DNA of 64,000 nt, from assembly GCA_030035585.1 (NCBI GenBank), contig CM057468.1, forward strand, positions 55,920,145 through 55,984,144. Direction: 5' to 3'. The notes beneath the pieces were generated by a model. That model ran no database searches and had not been told where the DNA came from. It saw only the letters and a program-made list of their open reading frames with translations. The position numbers were made by a program, and so were the translations under genes. Below are positions 34,435 through 47,127 of this stretch, one piece after another; within the stretch, counting starts at the first letter, position 1; each line of letters begins with the position of its first letter. Origin of the DNA: Dugong dugon. Taxonomy: Eukaryota; Chordata; Mammalia; Sirenia; Dugongidae.

Positions 34435-35855
34435 GAGTGAAAAGGAAAGGGTCGCCTATATGAGAGAGAATGTAGGATTTGACTACATGAGTCAGCTTGC
34501 TGTGAGCAACAGCTGGTCTCTTTATAGGGCTTAGGATACAGATTACATAAAAAATATATAATATATATATATACACATAGGAAAGAGAAAAAGTGTAAAA
34601 AGTTTTCAAAGTTCACCAGTTGTATGTAGCCTACAGCATTTCATTCAAGCTCATTAGGAAGTTTACATTTATAATGTAATCTCTTTGAAACAGATTTAAT
34701 TTTTTTTCTTTTTCTTGAAACGATCTTGTAAATTAGAACTTTCCCGGGGGCCTAACCTAATAGAAGTTGTTCCAGAGGTGGAATTCCTTCTGATCAAATA
34801 TCTTGGAGTAGAAGCAAAATGGTTTACTAAGAACGTAGTGTACTGGTTTATATAATTAGCAGTGAATATCGGAATACAAGGGGCAGCATTAACAATTAAT
34901 GATACCCTTGCCTTCAGAGCTGTATTTAGCAAAAGGAATACGTTTATCCTACATAAAAGAGCTGTGCAAATTAGCAGTACATTGTCTCAGCCCAGCTGTT
35001 GTAAAAGTACTACCATATGGCTTTATACTACATCTTTATTTTACCTTGGAGATTAAACAGCCTTTAAAAAAAAATACTATTTCCTAAAGTCATTCTGTGC
35101 TACACAAAAAAATACTAGTATGTCTATACATTTTGGGGAAATTGGCTAATTCATGAAGGTTACAGTTTACACACATACCTTTCCCTACTACCTCCTTTTG
35201 CCAAGATTCCTGTGAACGAAGTCATACTTAACATCAAGAAAGCAATTCAGAAGTTAATTAATTTCCAGGCCAACGATACTAGCTGTGGTAAGGACAGATG
35301 CCAGGGTTTTTCTTTAGTTCAACGATATGAAAACGAGGCCTCCTAGCTGAGATGGACTGAGAGGCATATGAAACAGTAACAAGCACATTGGCTGGCTTCA
35401 AGTTGACACCCAATATATGATGGATAAACCAATGAATACACTTAAAAATGGCATCCAGGAATAGTCATGTGATCTTGCTCTTCTTTACAAAAAATGTTTC
35501 AATCCACATGAGCAGATGCACTATTTGGGAAGACTGGTAGCAAAGAATGCCAAATCAGATATAAAGCTTTGGAAGACTCCTTCCACGAAGAAAGGTGAAT
35601 GGATTTGTAGCTAATACAGCAAATGAACATTAGGAGGGCAAATAGATTTTGAGCACTGCTAAGAGTAGAAAACTATTCAATGTGATCAAGATTGATAATG
35701 GATTAAATAACTGGAAAAAAATTCAGTTGAGGGTGATTTTCATTTCAAAGAAAGACACATGCATACCTGGAATCTGTGAACTAAAAGCGTACATAAATGT
35801 GTAGTCTTGCAACAAACTTCTAAAGTGGGACAAAGTATTTTTCATTATGTAACCT
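34435..35855. other. No assignable feature
   Basis: No coding signal. Short frames on both strands (34.3-35.1 kb) have no family match. Confidence 0.4.
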
Positions 35856-35859
35856 GTAT

Positions 35860-36085
35860 AACTTCTTCTGTAAAGGACTGTTTAGTAAATATATGTATAT
35901 ATATATGTATGTATATTTACTACGAGGCTTTGAGGGCCACGTTTGGCTTCTGTATCTTTCTCCTTTTCTTCCTCTTCCTCTTCTTCTTGCAACCCTTTAG
36001 AAATATAAAAACCATCTTTAGCTCATGGGCCATAGAAAAATAGACCACAAACAAGTCATAGTTGGCTGATCCCTGGAGTGTAGGT
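35860..36085 (+). repeat. hAT DNA-transposon remnant
   Basis: 'cttctgtaaaggactgttta', 'gaggctttgagggccacg' and 'tagctcatgggccata' fit a MER20-related hAT element. It contains a TA-rich and a CTT-rich simple stretch. Confidence 0.65.
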
Positions 36086-36394
36086 CCACTGTTAGTGTTC
36101 CATTGCTCTCCTTGCACAAATCACATCCATAAAGGGGCAAGTATGTCTTCCAAGTTCTTTTTCTTTAAATTGGATAAATCACTTAAAGACAAATGCAAAG
36201 CAGTATGAATGCAGAATCTTTAAACATTTTCGTGATTTTTTTTATTCTTTCCTCACCCATATGATCTTTCCTCACCCATTTTTTTTTATTTCCTCACCCA
36301 TATTATCATAGCTACTGACTTGATAGAGTCTTTGCAAAGCATTCAACTTAGCTTCCCTAGAAATAATTCTGTTAGTTTTTAGATTCATATCTCA

Positions 36395-36557
36395 AAAAAC
36401 CGAACCAAACCCATTTCCATGAAATCAATTCTGACTCATAGCAACAGTATAGGACAGAGTGGAACTGCCACACAGGGTGTCCAAGGATAGGCTGGTAGAT
36501 TTGAACTGCCACCTTTTGGTTAGCAACCATATGCTTAACCACTGTGCCACCAAGTCT
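36395..36557 (-). repeat. AfroSINE, antisense
   Basis: A complete short-form copy from 'aaccgaaccaaacccattt' to 'aaccactgtgccacca'. Confidence 0.9.
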
Positions 36558-36904
36558 TTTTATACTCATAGATTTTCCTAATATTCAATTAAATTACATA
36601 ATTACAACAATAACTAAAACAGGAATAGACAGATTGAAAGGACACATAATGTCCAAGGAATTCCATTAATGGAAGAAGTAGTATGATGGTACCTTAGCCT
36701 CCTAGTGGTGAGCCTTCAGCCTTTACCATTGGTATGTATGTTTTAGAAAGGGAATGGAGAGCACTGATAGCCCAGTGAATCAGTTTAAGTACAGGGCAAT
36801 TCAGAGAGCTTACATACAATTGCTTAGGCGCTATGCCAAGAACTTTATATATGCTAAATGGCCAGAGAGGTAGTGTCCCAGAGTAGAATAATAAAAATAA
36901 CTAA

Positions 36905-37070
36905 CTATACTGAACACTTAATTCATATCAAGGAATTTTGCATTCATTACCTCATTTAATCCTCAGGACAGTATGATGTAGGTGCAAGTATTAATATCCT
37001 GATTCTGATATTTAGTAGGTATGAGACTTTAGCCAAGTTACTTAATCAGTTTCCTCATTACTTAATAGAG
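36905..37070 (-). repeat. MIR SINE, antisense
   Basis: 'cattacctcatttaatcct' followed by 'gatgtaggtgcaagtatta' is the antisense MIR 3' half. Confidence 0.7.
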
Positions 37071-37182
37071 CAATAGCATTTTTCTAATATGGTTTCTGTC
37101 TACTCTTTTAGCAAATATCTACTAAATACCTACTAAACGTCTAGCCCTGTTCTAGGCACTGAGGATATGGCAGTGTTTAGAC

Positions 37183-37372
37183 CAGTGGCTCTCAAAGTGT
37201 GGTCACTGGCCCAGCATCATCAGCATTACCTGGAGACTTGTTAGAAATGCACATTCTTGGGCCCTACACCAGACCTACTGAATGAGAAACTCTGGGTTAG
37301 TGCACCAGGCAATCTATGCTTTAACAAGCCCTGCTGGTAATTCTGATGTACTCATGTTTGAGAACCACTGGA
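37183..37372 (+). repeat. MER5A-like hAT transposon, complete
   Basis: A 190-bp non-autonomous element with inverted ends CAGTGGCTCTCAAA and TTTGAGAACCACTG. Its middle, 'ccagacctactgaatgag', fits MER5A. The 8-bp flanks are not clearly conserved. Confidence 0.85.
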
Positions 37373-37603
37373 TTGGAATGTTAACTCCTGTCCTCTTGGA
37401 GCTTATATTCTAATAGATTGTTGTGAGCACTTTTTTCCAGCTAATACATGTAGAAGCACTCAAAATTCCATCAGCCACCTGCTTGTCAGCCATTAAATGT
37501 TTGTTATTATTAACACTACTAGTAGTAGAATCATTACTGTGAAGTGGGACAATGCTCTAGAATTGTTCTCATTAGATATCAATAACTTCTGTTTGTATTT
37601 TCA

Positions 37604-37817
37604 GAGTCCCTGGGTGTGCAATCAGTTAACACACTCAGCTGCTGATGGAAAGATTAGAAGTTCAAGCTGCCCAGAGGTGCCTTGGAAAAAAGGCCTGGTG
37701 ATGTATTTCCAAAAAATCAGCCACTGAAACCTCTGTAAAACACAGTTCTACTCTGACACATATGGGGTCTCCATGAGTCAGAGTCGACTGGACAGCAACT
37801 GGCTTTTTGGTTTTATC
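37604..37817 (+). repeat. AfroSINE, second subfamily, with target duplication
   Basis: Between TGTATTTTCA (37594-37603) and TGCATTTTCA (37818-37827), one mismatch. Confidence 0.92.
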
Positions 37818-38199
37818 TGCATTTTCATGGTAAAAATGGAATAGTATTAATCATAAATACATGATTCTGAGGGCAAACCTAAAGAGGCGGTTTTACCAAT
37901 TTTAGAGAAACAAATGATCATTCAGAGAGGTAATTTAAATGGCCCTTATGAAACTTCTAGTTAAGAGGAGATTGTATGCTCTACTTAAGGGGACGCTTCT
38001 ACTCACTTGTACACAAATGTTGCTATCTGGAAATGCAAGCTCAGCAGTGCCAAATTTTACAATATTTCAAGGGAAGCAGGAAATCTGGAGTTTTTATATA
38101 AAATGTCCTGGCTTTTAAATCTTTAAACCTAATTCAAATTGTGAATCCAATCAAACATGCCTGTAAGCCACATCTTGCTCTAGAACCATCAGTTTATAG

Positions 38200-38345
38200 C
38201 CTCTGATTTCATCCATTCCTCTTGTTCCATATGTAAGCAAATGAGGGCCCAGAGAAGCTCAGGAATTTGTTCAAGTTCACAGAGTCCAACCAGGAATAAG
38301 AACTAGAATTTGTGACTCTTTCCACTGCTCCAATGTCTTCAGCCT
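38200..38345 (-). repeat. MIR fragment, antisense
   Basis: 'aaatgagggcccagagaagc' and 'gttcaagttcacagagtcc' follow the antisense MIR core. Confidence 0.65.
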
Positions 38346-38349
38346 TCCT

Positions 38350-40990
38350 CCCATTCAGAAGAACATTTACCTAGATTGTTGGATTGGGGGGAGGGAGTAA
38401 AACTGTACAAAATGAGAAATTGCTATATGCAGTGGGATTTAATAAATGCTTATTGAATTAAATCCAACACTAATTAATGTCTTTCAAAACGCTAATATTT
38501 AAAGCATTCAGGTTCACAGGAAAGTGTAGTGCTTGTTTTTTGCTTTTAACATTCCAGGCTTGTTTAAAGCTTGGAAAGAGTTTTCAGTTTTGTTGAGGAA
38601 AATTCAGATTGCTTCTCACTGTCTCTGGATGTTTTTGCCAATCTTTATTCCTTTTCGTTGTCCCTGGTGGCTTGGGCCTTAGATTACAAAACTGTAAGGA
38701 TTTTGATTTGTAAATGCTGTGTTTGCATGCAGTTGAGAAGAGGCCATTCCGTTTGCATGAAAAGAGTTGAAAACCCAGCAGAGCTGCACAAGGCCAGATT
38801 CCATATGAGACACCTCACACTGCACCCTATATGCCATTTCCAGGCCCCTAGTGAAGTTAAAGTTAGCCATACTATACACCATCATTCAAACTTGTTTAGA
38901 TTTTTTCTTTTGATTCATGCCTTTGCTGCATTTTGTACATCCTCCTGACCATTCTTAGCAGCTGTAACAACACTTGTGGTATTACCAGTAATTTGCAACT
39001 TATCAAACATGATTGAACCTTGTTCTTTTGTGTAAACGAAACAGAACTCTTTGGTTGGCTTTCTTTATACTTTGGACATAGTGTAAAGGAAATGGAGACT
39101 ATATTTGCATGCCAGACAATGAAACATAACACACAGTGTATACATGCCTTTGACATTGTAATTACTAGCTGTTGTTTAGATTCCATGTATGGTCACTGGC
39201 TTTGGCTGTGTTGAAATCAGCTGTATCAACATTTAATCAAAGTCTTATAGATTTTGGTTGTATATTTTTCTAACGTCAAAATAGAAATGCTGAGACTAAA
39301 AAATAGATTGGAGGGAATGGAAATGTGTGTGCGATACATTGCGAAAATAATGAACATTCACGGCATAATAAATGAAGTTCATTCTAAATTTGTCAGTAAT
39401 GAAATCAAACATCAAGTGGAGTCCATTTAAAATTAGAATTATTTCTCTAGGATTTCAGCAACTTCTAATTAATTTTGCTTCAGTTTACATTCCAAATAGC
39501 TCCCTTCGTAACATATTCTGTGGAGGCCTTTTCTGATTTAACATGAAATATTAAAAAGAACATAATTGTAGGATTTTTCCTGAAAGAAATTAAGTATATG
39601 ACTCTTTGGGAATCACATATATAATATACAACAGATACCATATCATTTACCACCATGTAGCATGATGGCTCTAGGCATCATGATGTCAAGTATACCTTGT
39701 TTCTAAAGACTGGGAGAAATTTATGTAGATTTATACAGAGCACTTCTGAAGTTTCAAGTACAAGATTTTCGTCGTTGTTGCTTTTGGTGGCAGTAAGGGT
39801 AATGACCTGTTATGCGAAACCTAGTCCTATTGTTCTATGCCTTTTCAAAAAACTCCCAGGATAATTATTCTCTCTATCCTTCATTCGCAAACTTGTGTCT
39901 CTCCTTGAGTATACAGGGAGCTCCAAAAACTAAAGTTATGAAATCACATGCTCATAACAAAATTACGAACATATTGGCCTATCCCTATACTTAACATCTA
40001 TCATATTTACAGAATCATAGGGCTCTCACAATGTTATATGGAGCGAATAGGGTATAAACGTAACACATATTGGATGTTTGTTTATTCACCCAACAATTAG
40101 CGTGTAGATACATGAAGCACTGGAATAATCACCATAAGAAATAAAAAGGTAACTAAGGCTAAGATCTGCCTTCCGTTCGTTTTTAATCCCAGAGTAACCA
40201 GTAATTGTACAAAGTAGAAGGCAAGCTGTGCAGAAACATGGTGTTGGAGTTCAGAAGGGATAGGAATCGCCTCTAGGCATAGTGATAAGGTAGTCTTCAC
40301 CGAGGATAATATTGAGGAATAGATAGATTTGGGACAAACAGGGTTAAGGGGACTAACATTTATATTCTCCCAGGAAGACAAGGTTGTAAGACTGAGTTTC
40401 AGGAGAATGGGTTCATGAGTCTAAAAATATGATCAGATACATAATTCAATGCTAAATGAATATATGGGAACAGGATAAAATTAGAGTACGAAAGAAAAAC
40501 GAAGAGGTTGTTGGGATGATTTTAGATAAGAAGTCAGAGACGATAAGCAGAGTAGTTGATGTGTGAATGAAGGGACAGATCAGGAGATAATAGTGATAGA
40601 GTTAACAAGGGAGGCTATGGAAAATTAGATAACTAAAATGTAAAGTTTCCATAAATTGGGGAATGGTGGGCCATTATTAAAAATAAAGAAGCTGGATTTG
40701 GAGGAGAGAGAGCAAGCTCAGAGAGGGCATGCAGATTTTGCAAACAGGAGTAAACTAGGTGCCATGATCAGCTGGAGCCCAGGAGAAAGAACAGAGCTAG
40801 CGATGCAGAGTCACAAAGTGGTTGCCTGTTAGTCAAAAAATTATCAAAGGATTATAAGGAGTTAAGGCTAGAACCATGAGTAAGAAGTGGAAAGTAGGAG
40901 AATATTTGTTATTGAACCACTCGGATCCAGAGACAGAAACAGGAGACTCTTATGTAGGAGAAAACAAGAAAAGAAATTTTCAAAAAGAGC
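38350..40990. other. Repeat-poor stretch
   Basis: About 2.6 kb in which I recognise no young repeat. A 125-residue open frame at 38571-38948 has no detectable homology to known families and no supporting splice or start context. From about 40100 the sequence may be very old repeat. Confidence 0.4.
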
Positions 40991-41010
40991 TTGCTTTCAG
41001 CAATACCAAA

Positions 41011-41186
41011 AAAAAAAAAAAAAAAAAAAAAAAACCGTTGCCGTCAAGTCAATTCTGATTCATAGAGACCTTATTAGGACAGAGTACAACTGCCCCATAG
41101 GGTTTCCAAGGAGCAGCTGGTGGATTCAAATTGCAGACCTTCTGGTTAGCAGCCTTAGCTCTTAACTACTGTGCAACCAGGGCTCC
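41011..41186 (-). repeat. AfroSINE, antisense, with target duplication
   Basis: Perfect 12-bp duplication AGCAATACCAAA at 40999-41010 and 41187-41198. A 30-base A-run at its left is the T-rich 3' tail of the SINE seen in reverse. Confidence 0.94.
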
Positions 41187-41199
41187 AGCAATACCAAAT

Positions 41200-43165
41200 A
41201 CTTTTAGAGAATACGGAAATAATGTGGGACAAAAAATAACTTGGTAATTAAGGAATTATCTGCAAGCTTTTAAACAGCAATTTTCTTAGACTGTTATAAA
41301 CAGAAATCAATGCAAGAATAAATAATGAAAAATTAGAAGCAGTGAAAATATGATAATAGGAACTTTTAAAACACTTGTAGGATAGATGATCCAGGAAGAT
41401 CCTTTTCCATCGCTCATCAATATCCCTAAAATATCCCTCTCTACAGAAGAGAATTGTAAGCATCAATTTTATAAATTAAAATCTGCTTGCCTCAGAACTG
41501 TGTAGGAGTCTACAACATCAAATTAGCCAATGCCTCTAAAAGTGATTTGTAGACTATAAAGCACAATTAAATTCTATCGCTTATTATCATCTACACAACA
41601 GACAGACTCACAAGTCAACTCTCCCATTTCCATTTTTCTCTAACTTCAGGACCAGGCAAATGGGTTTCTAAACTATCCCTTAAGACCCTGAGTGAAGATC
41701 AGCAAATTAAACTCAAAGATGAATCAAATGGGTTTTCGTTACAAAGACATTGAGAGTAATGTATATGCGACATAAAGGATTAGTACTTGCAGGATACAGA
41801 AAGTGCTGTTTGTTTTCTTTAATTGAAAGAGACGTAGTTAGATTTTTAGGCTGGAAAAAAGGATTCTTTAGAAAGACAGGTGGCATAGAGGAATACTTCA
41901 TGGAGCAAGGTCTCATAGAATATAAGAAAAAATGGTGCCAGGGTCAACGTCAGAAGTGTCACATTTGGAGAGAGGGTCTATTTTTTCCCCTGCAAAATGG
42001 AAGAAAAACTTGACGACATAGAGACTTTGGAAATGGATAGAGAAGTTACATAATTATATGTGCATATGAAAAGGTAAAATTCAGAGTTCAATATTATCAT
42101 TTTATGTAAAACCAATGAATCCATAGCACATTAAAGAAAAAAACAAATACCTTGGTAACATTTTAAAACATTAAATAGCACAATTCTATATTCAGCAGGA
42201 AGCATAGCCAGCTTTTGAACTTTGGACTACATATGAATAATGTTAATCACTTGATGTTTAGCCAAAAACTACTATCTGGGACTACTGTGGACTGGTTCTT
42301 TGTGCTGGGAAAGCTCCTCAAAGCAAGAGAGCAATTCGACAGGAAGTCTGCTTACTCAGTCTTAATTTTTAGGTTGCTTTTCTTTTTTGGCAAAATTTTC
42401 CAACAGTCTCTAAGTACAGAGATAAATACATAAATTTATATAAATATGTAAAGCATACTTATGTATTAGTCCTACTATTAAGATGTTAAGTGTCTGGGTT
42501 TTATAAAGGCAAAAGTCAGCAACAAATTTATAACTGCTCCATTGGAATCTGAATGGGACATCATCTGTCAATAGGTAGAGATTAAAGAGTTAGAATACAA
42601 GGCAAGATGGAATAGTTTTAAGCCCCTTGGGAAGGCATTTAAAACATGCCTTTTTAACTTTCAGAGGCATTTAAAAAGCTAGCTTTGTTTTCTGAAATTG
42701 GAAATGATTTTTCAAATCTACGATGCTCCACTTGCAATAGCTAACCTCTTTCTAAAGAAGACTTCTCTATGGGATAAAGGTTTTTTGTTTGTTTGTTTGT
42801 TTTAAATCAGAACACTTGGGTGTTTTGAGATAAAGATGGGAGTTTTCCTGGCTAAAGCAATTCAAGGTTGGACAAAGCGCTGCACTGGTGACTATACTCA
42901 AAGATGTAGGAAGACGTGTTTGTAGGGAAAGTATATAACAGCCCTTGAAGTGTTTTTGAATGGTGGCAAAAGTCAGCACTATGTCTTTTTATCTAGTAGA
43001 GAAAAGAGGAAAAAAAACGACAAGTAACATCACCCAGATCACCCTTTAAGAAGAGATAACTTAGAGTTGAAGTTACTTTAATGAGAGAAACTCCACTATA
43101 GATGTCAGAGATTTTGGGTCTTTAGTTGTATCCTCACATGAAGAAAATCAATATTTACTTCAGCC
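41200..43165. other. No assignable feature
   Basis: No exon-like signal or recognised repeat, apart from a short (GTTT)n run at 42781-42804. Confidence 0.4.
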
Positions 43166-43169
43166 TGAA

Positions 43170-44870
43170 GAGCTTCATTCACTCAACAAATAGTATCGAC
43201 ACTTACAATGTGCCGGGTATAGAATGTGGGGATATAACAGTAAACAAAATACAGACATCCCTGATCTCATAGAGCCTACATTCTACTGGAAACAGAAAGA
43301 CAAAAATTAAAATAACCAAGTAAAAATTGCCTGCCTGAAGCAATAACTGCTACAGAGAAAATTAAAGCAAAGAAGAGGGAAAAAGGAAGCAAGCCCTCAT
43401 GGGAAAGGAATTAAAACCCAAAGGAGATGAAAATATGAGACATATAAAAATTTGGGAAAGTATTCCAGGAAAACTAAACCGAAACTGCAAAAGCCCCAAG
43501 ACACGAATGTTTCTGGCAGGGTCAAAGAAAAGCAAAGAGGTCAAAGTGGTTGGTTGGAACAGTAAGGGAAAGGAGAGTATAAAATCAGAGACATAATGTG
43601 CAACTCCTTGTAGGTCTTGTAAATACATTGGTTTTTACTCTGAGTAAAATGAGGAGCTCTTTTAGGGTGTATGGAGGACATGTTGTGACTTATGTTCTAA
43701 TGGAATTCCTCTGGCTGCTGTAGTGAAGAAAAGGGAAGGAAGGCAAGAGCAGAATCAGGGAGACCCATTATAAAACTATTATAATATTCCAGGTGAGAGA
43801 TGATGGTGGATTGGACAAGGATGGTGGTCGTAGAAATGGGGAGTGTAGTTGGATTCCAGATGTATTTTAAAGAATGTGCTGACAAGATTTTTTGATGGTT
43901 TGCATATGGGGTGTGAAAGAAAGTAGGATCAGGAATGACTACAAGCTTTTTGGCCTGAGCAACTGTAAAAGTGAAATTACCTTTCACTGAGACTGGCAAA
44001 ACAGAGGGAGAAGATTTGGGGGTGAGGGAGAAGATCAGGTACTTAGTTGTGAACACATTAATTTGGAGATGCCCATGAGACATCCAAATGGAGATGGTGT
44101 GTGGGCAGCTGGATTTAAGAGTCCAGAATTCAAGAGAGAAGTTTGGGCTGGAGATAACAAATCTTGAAGCTGTTAACTATCCTCATGGTATTTCAAGCCA
44201 TGATTCACTAAGGGAAGCGAATATAGATAAGAAAGGAAGAGGATCAATGTTTAGAAGTCAAAGAGATGAGAAGAAAATACTGAAAGGATGTTGGGGAAAG
44301 TGGTTAGAGTAACAAAAGGAAGATACTTAGAGTATGAGTCTTAGATGCCAAGGGATGAAAGTGTTTCAAAATAGGTGAGTGCTCATCTGTATAAATGCTG
44401 CTGAAAAGGTCAAAATTGAGAATGACCATAGGAGTTTTTAATATAGAGATCACTGGTATCCTTGGTAAGAACAATTCCAGAGAGAAAGATGAGGATGAAA
44501 GCCTGATTTATAGAGGGTTCAAGAGAGAATAGGAGAAGAGATCTAGAGAGTGAGTATAGACATCTCCATCAAGGACATTTGCTGTCAAGGGAAAAATAAA
44601 AGGGGATGCTCATCAAGGGGCCAGTGGAATCAAGAGAGTTTTATTTATTTATTTTTTAAGATAGAAGAAATGACAACATGTTGGCATACTGTTGGGAGAA
44701 ATCTAGTGGAGAGGCAAAATTTGATCACATGGGAGCAAGAGAGGAGAAATGTTGGCAAGATGTTTTGGACTGTGATAGAGGGTATGATGTGGTGTACCAC
44801 GAAGTGCTTTGCTTTTGTCAAGAGTACAAATAGTCCATCAATGGAGAGAGGAGAAAAAGCAGAATAGAGG
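43170..44870 (+). repeat. Ancient LINE-like repeat, about 1.7 kb
   Basis: A long, heavily diverged copy of a common old mammalian repeat: 'gatctcatagagcctacatt', 'ttcctctggctgctgtag', 'ccaggtgagagatgatggt', 'ggcctgagcaactgtaaaag' and 'acatccaaatggagatgg'. It looks like part of an old LINE, but I cannot name it. Short frames across it are not coding. Confidence 0.6.
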
Positions 44871-45120
44871 AAAAAACATAGATAGGAAAAGATATAGTGA
44901 TAGGACAACTGGAAGTTCTCTTCTGATTGATTCTATTTTCTTATTTGTAAGGATGCCAGGTCATCCGTTAAGACTGAGAATGGGAGATAAAGTATTGCAG
45001 GTTTGAGTAGAGGAAAGAAAGGATTGATAGTCCTCTAGGATATTGGAGCTAATTGCTATGACTCATTAATGGTATGCTTGAATTTAGTAATCATGAAATT
45101 AAAGTGTGACTATGTTCTGT

Positions 45121-45138
45121 CTTTTTTTTTTTTTTTTT
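45121..45138 (+). repeat. T-run
   Basis: A poly(T) stretch of about 18 bases (45121-45138), perhaps the edge of an antisense retrocopy too diverged to identify. Confidence 0.6.
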
Positions 45139-45321
45139 GGCCATTCAGCTGTTTGAGTGCCAGCATGGAACTGACAGAGCTGGATTTAACCAAACTTTAA
45201 ATGTCGAACTGGTTGAAAATATTGACTATGTTTTTGCTTTTCAGTTGTACCATTATAAAAAAGCAGTGCAATGTTCTTGCTGAGTTATAGTGGTGAATTA
45301 CTAGATTCTATACCTTAATTT

Positions 45322-45527
45322 AAAAAGAATCCCTGATGACGCAGTGGTTAAGTCCTTGGCTGCTAACCAGAAGGTTGGTGGTTCAATCCCACCAGCCACT
45401 CCACAGAAGATGTGGCAGTCTGCTTCTGTAAAGATTTGCAGCTTTCGAAATTCTATTGGGTAGTTCTGCTCTGTCCTATAGGGTCACTATGAGTTGAAAT
45501 TGACTCCATGGCAATGGATTTTGGTTT
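45322..45527 (+). repeat. AfroSINE, long form, with target duplication
   Basis: Between TATACCTTAATTT (45309-45321) and TATACCCTAATTT (45528-45540), one mismatch. Confidence 0.93.
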
Positions 45528-45562
45528 TATACCCTAATTTGTGTATGCTATACATAGATTAG

Positions 45563-45781
45563 GAGTACTTGGATGACAAATAGTTAAGAAGCACCAGGTT
45601 ACCAACTGAAAGTTTGGCAGTTCAAATCTACCCAGAGTGCCTCAAAAGAAAGGCCTGGCAGTCTACTTCCAAAAAATCACTGACAATTAAAAACCCTATG
45701 GAGCACAGTTCTACTCTGAAACACGTAGGACCAATATGAGTCAGAGTCAACTCAACAGAAACTGATTTTTTGTTTGTTTTT
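45563..45781 (+). repeat. AfroSINE, second subfamily, with target duplication
   Basis: Preceded by ATACATAGATTAG (45550-45562) and followed by ATACACAGACTAAG (from 45782), a diverged duplication. It lies 22 bp after the previous SINE. Confidence 0.88.
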
Positions 45782-45847
45782 ATACACAGACTAAGTAGGC
45801 TGATTTAGATTGTTTCATAATAATAGTATAGAACGTCTTTAGATCAG

Positions 45848-46212
45848 GGGTCAGCAAACTTTTTCTGCAAAGGGCTATATAGTACTTATTGTAGGTTTTG
45901 TGGGCCATAGGGTCTCTGTTACAACTATTCAAATCTGCTGTTACAGTGTAAAGCAGTCACTGTTTTTCTTGTTAGTTGCCATCAAGTCAATTTCTGACTA
46001 ACGGTGACATCATGCACAATGATGACTAATGATGACTATTGTAATCCATAGGATTTTCATTGGCTGATCTTTGGAAGTAAATTAGCAAGCCTTTCTTCCT
46101 AGACAGCAGCCACAGATAATATGTAAACAAATCGTCTGGCTGGGTTCCAATAAAACTTTATTTACAAAAACATGTGCCATGCAAAATCACAGACCTTAGT
46201 TTGCCGACCCTT
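45848..46212 (+). repeat. hAT DNA transposon (MER20-like) split by a SINE
   Basis: Begins 'ggggtcagcaaactttttct', includes 'tccaataaaactttattta' and ends 'agtttgccgaccctt'. It is interrupted at 45961-46104. Confidence 0.85.
45961..46104 (-). repeat. SINE/RTE-end insertion inside the hAT element
   Basis: Antisense sequence starting 'ttgttagttgccatcaagtc', flanked by AGCAGTCAC (45952-45960) and AGCAGCCAC (46105-46113). The middle is diverged, with a short internal 'aatgatgact' repetition. Confidence 0.75.
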
Positions 46213-46229
46213 ACTTTAAACTATTGCAA

Positions 46230-47122
46230 TATCTAATAACCAAAATATACATCAAACTTAGACAACTTAACAACAAAAAACAACCCAGTCATAAAATAAG
46301 CAAAGGACTTGAATAGACCTGTCACTAAAGAGGATAATTGAATGGCCACCAAAAACATGAAAAGATGCTCAGCGTCATTAGCCATCAGAGAGATGCAAAT
46401 TAAAACCACAATGAGATGCCATCTCACTCCCACTAGGATGACTAAGATTAAAAAAAAAACAGAAAATAACAAATGTTGGTGAGGATGTGGGGAAATTGGA
46501 ACGCTTATCCATTGCTGGTAGGAACAAAAAATGGTACAGCCATTGTGGAAAATAATGTGGTGGTTCCTCAGAAAGCTGAAAATAGAACTGCCATATGACC
46601 CAGCAATCCAACTCTTGGGTATATACCCAAAAGAGTTGAAAGCAGGCATTCAAACGGAGACTTATACACCAATGTTCATTGCAGAACTATTCACTGTAGC
46701 CAAAAGATGGAAACAACCTAAATGCTCATCAACAGATGAATGAATAAAGAAAGTGTGGCACATACATACAATAGAATACTACCTAGCCAGTAGAAAAAAT
46801 GAAGTCTTGATACATGCTACATTATGGATGGAGCTTGAAGACATTATACTGAGTCAATCATCAAAGGACAAATATTGTATGACCTCACTTATATAAAAAG
46901 CTAAGAAAAGGCAAATTTATAGAGACCAAAGTTTATTAGTGATTACCAGGGGTAAGAGGGAGGGGGAAAGGAGTAGTTAATGGTGATGGAAAAATTGCAT
47001 TGATTAAGGGTAGGGTTGCACAGCTGGTTACTGTAATTGCTGTCAGTAAGTTGTACACCTGTAAAATGTTGAACTGGCAAATGTTGTGTGATTGATATAT
47101 TTACAACAATGACAAAAAAAAA
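46230..47122 (+). repeat. LINE-1 3' end, sense
   Basis: Classic L1 3' region: 'ccacaatgagatgccatctc', 'ggtgaggatgtggggaaatt', 'tatgacccagcaatccaact' and 'ggatggagcttgaagacatt', ending in an A-tail (47113-47126). Frames on either strand are relics. Confidence 0.9.
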
Positions 47123-47127
47123 AAAAG

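Noticed and set aside
38571..38948. 125-codon open frame in a repeat-poor stretch
   Set aside because: No recognisable domain, biased composition or splice context. An open frame of this length is expected by chance in AT-moderate DNA on six frames over 64 kb.
46233..46653. Minus-strand frames of 91-138 codons
   Set aside because: They are antisense to a LINE-1 3' end with clear family matches on the plus strand.
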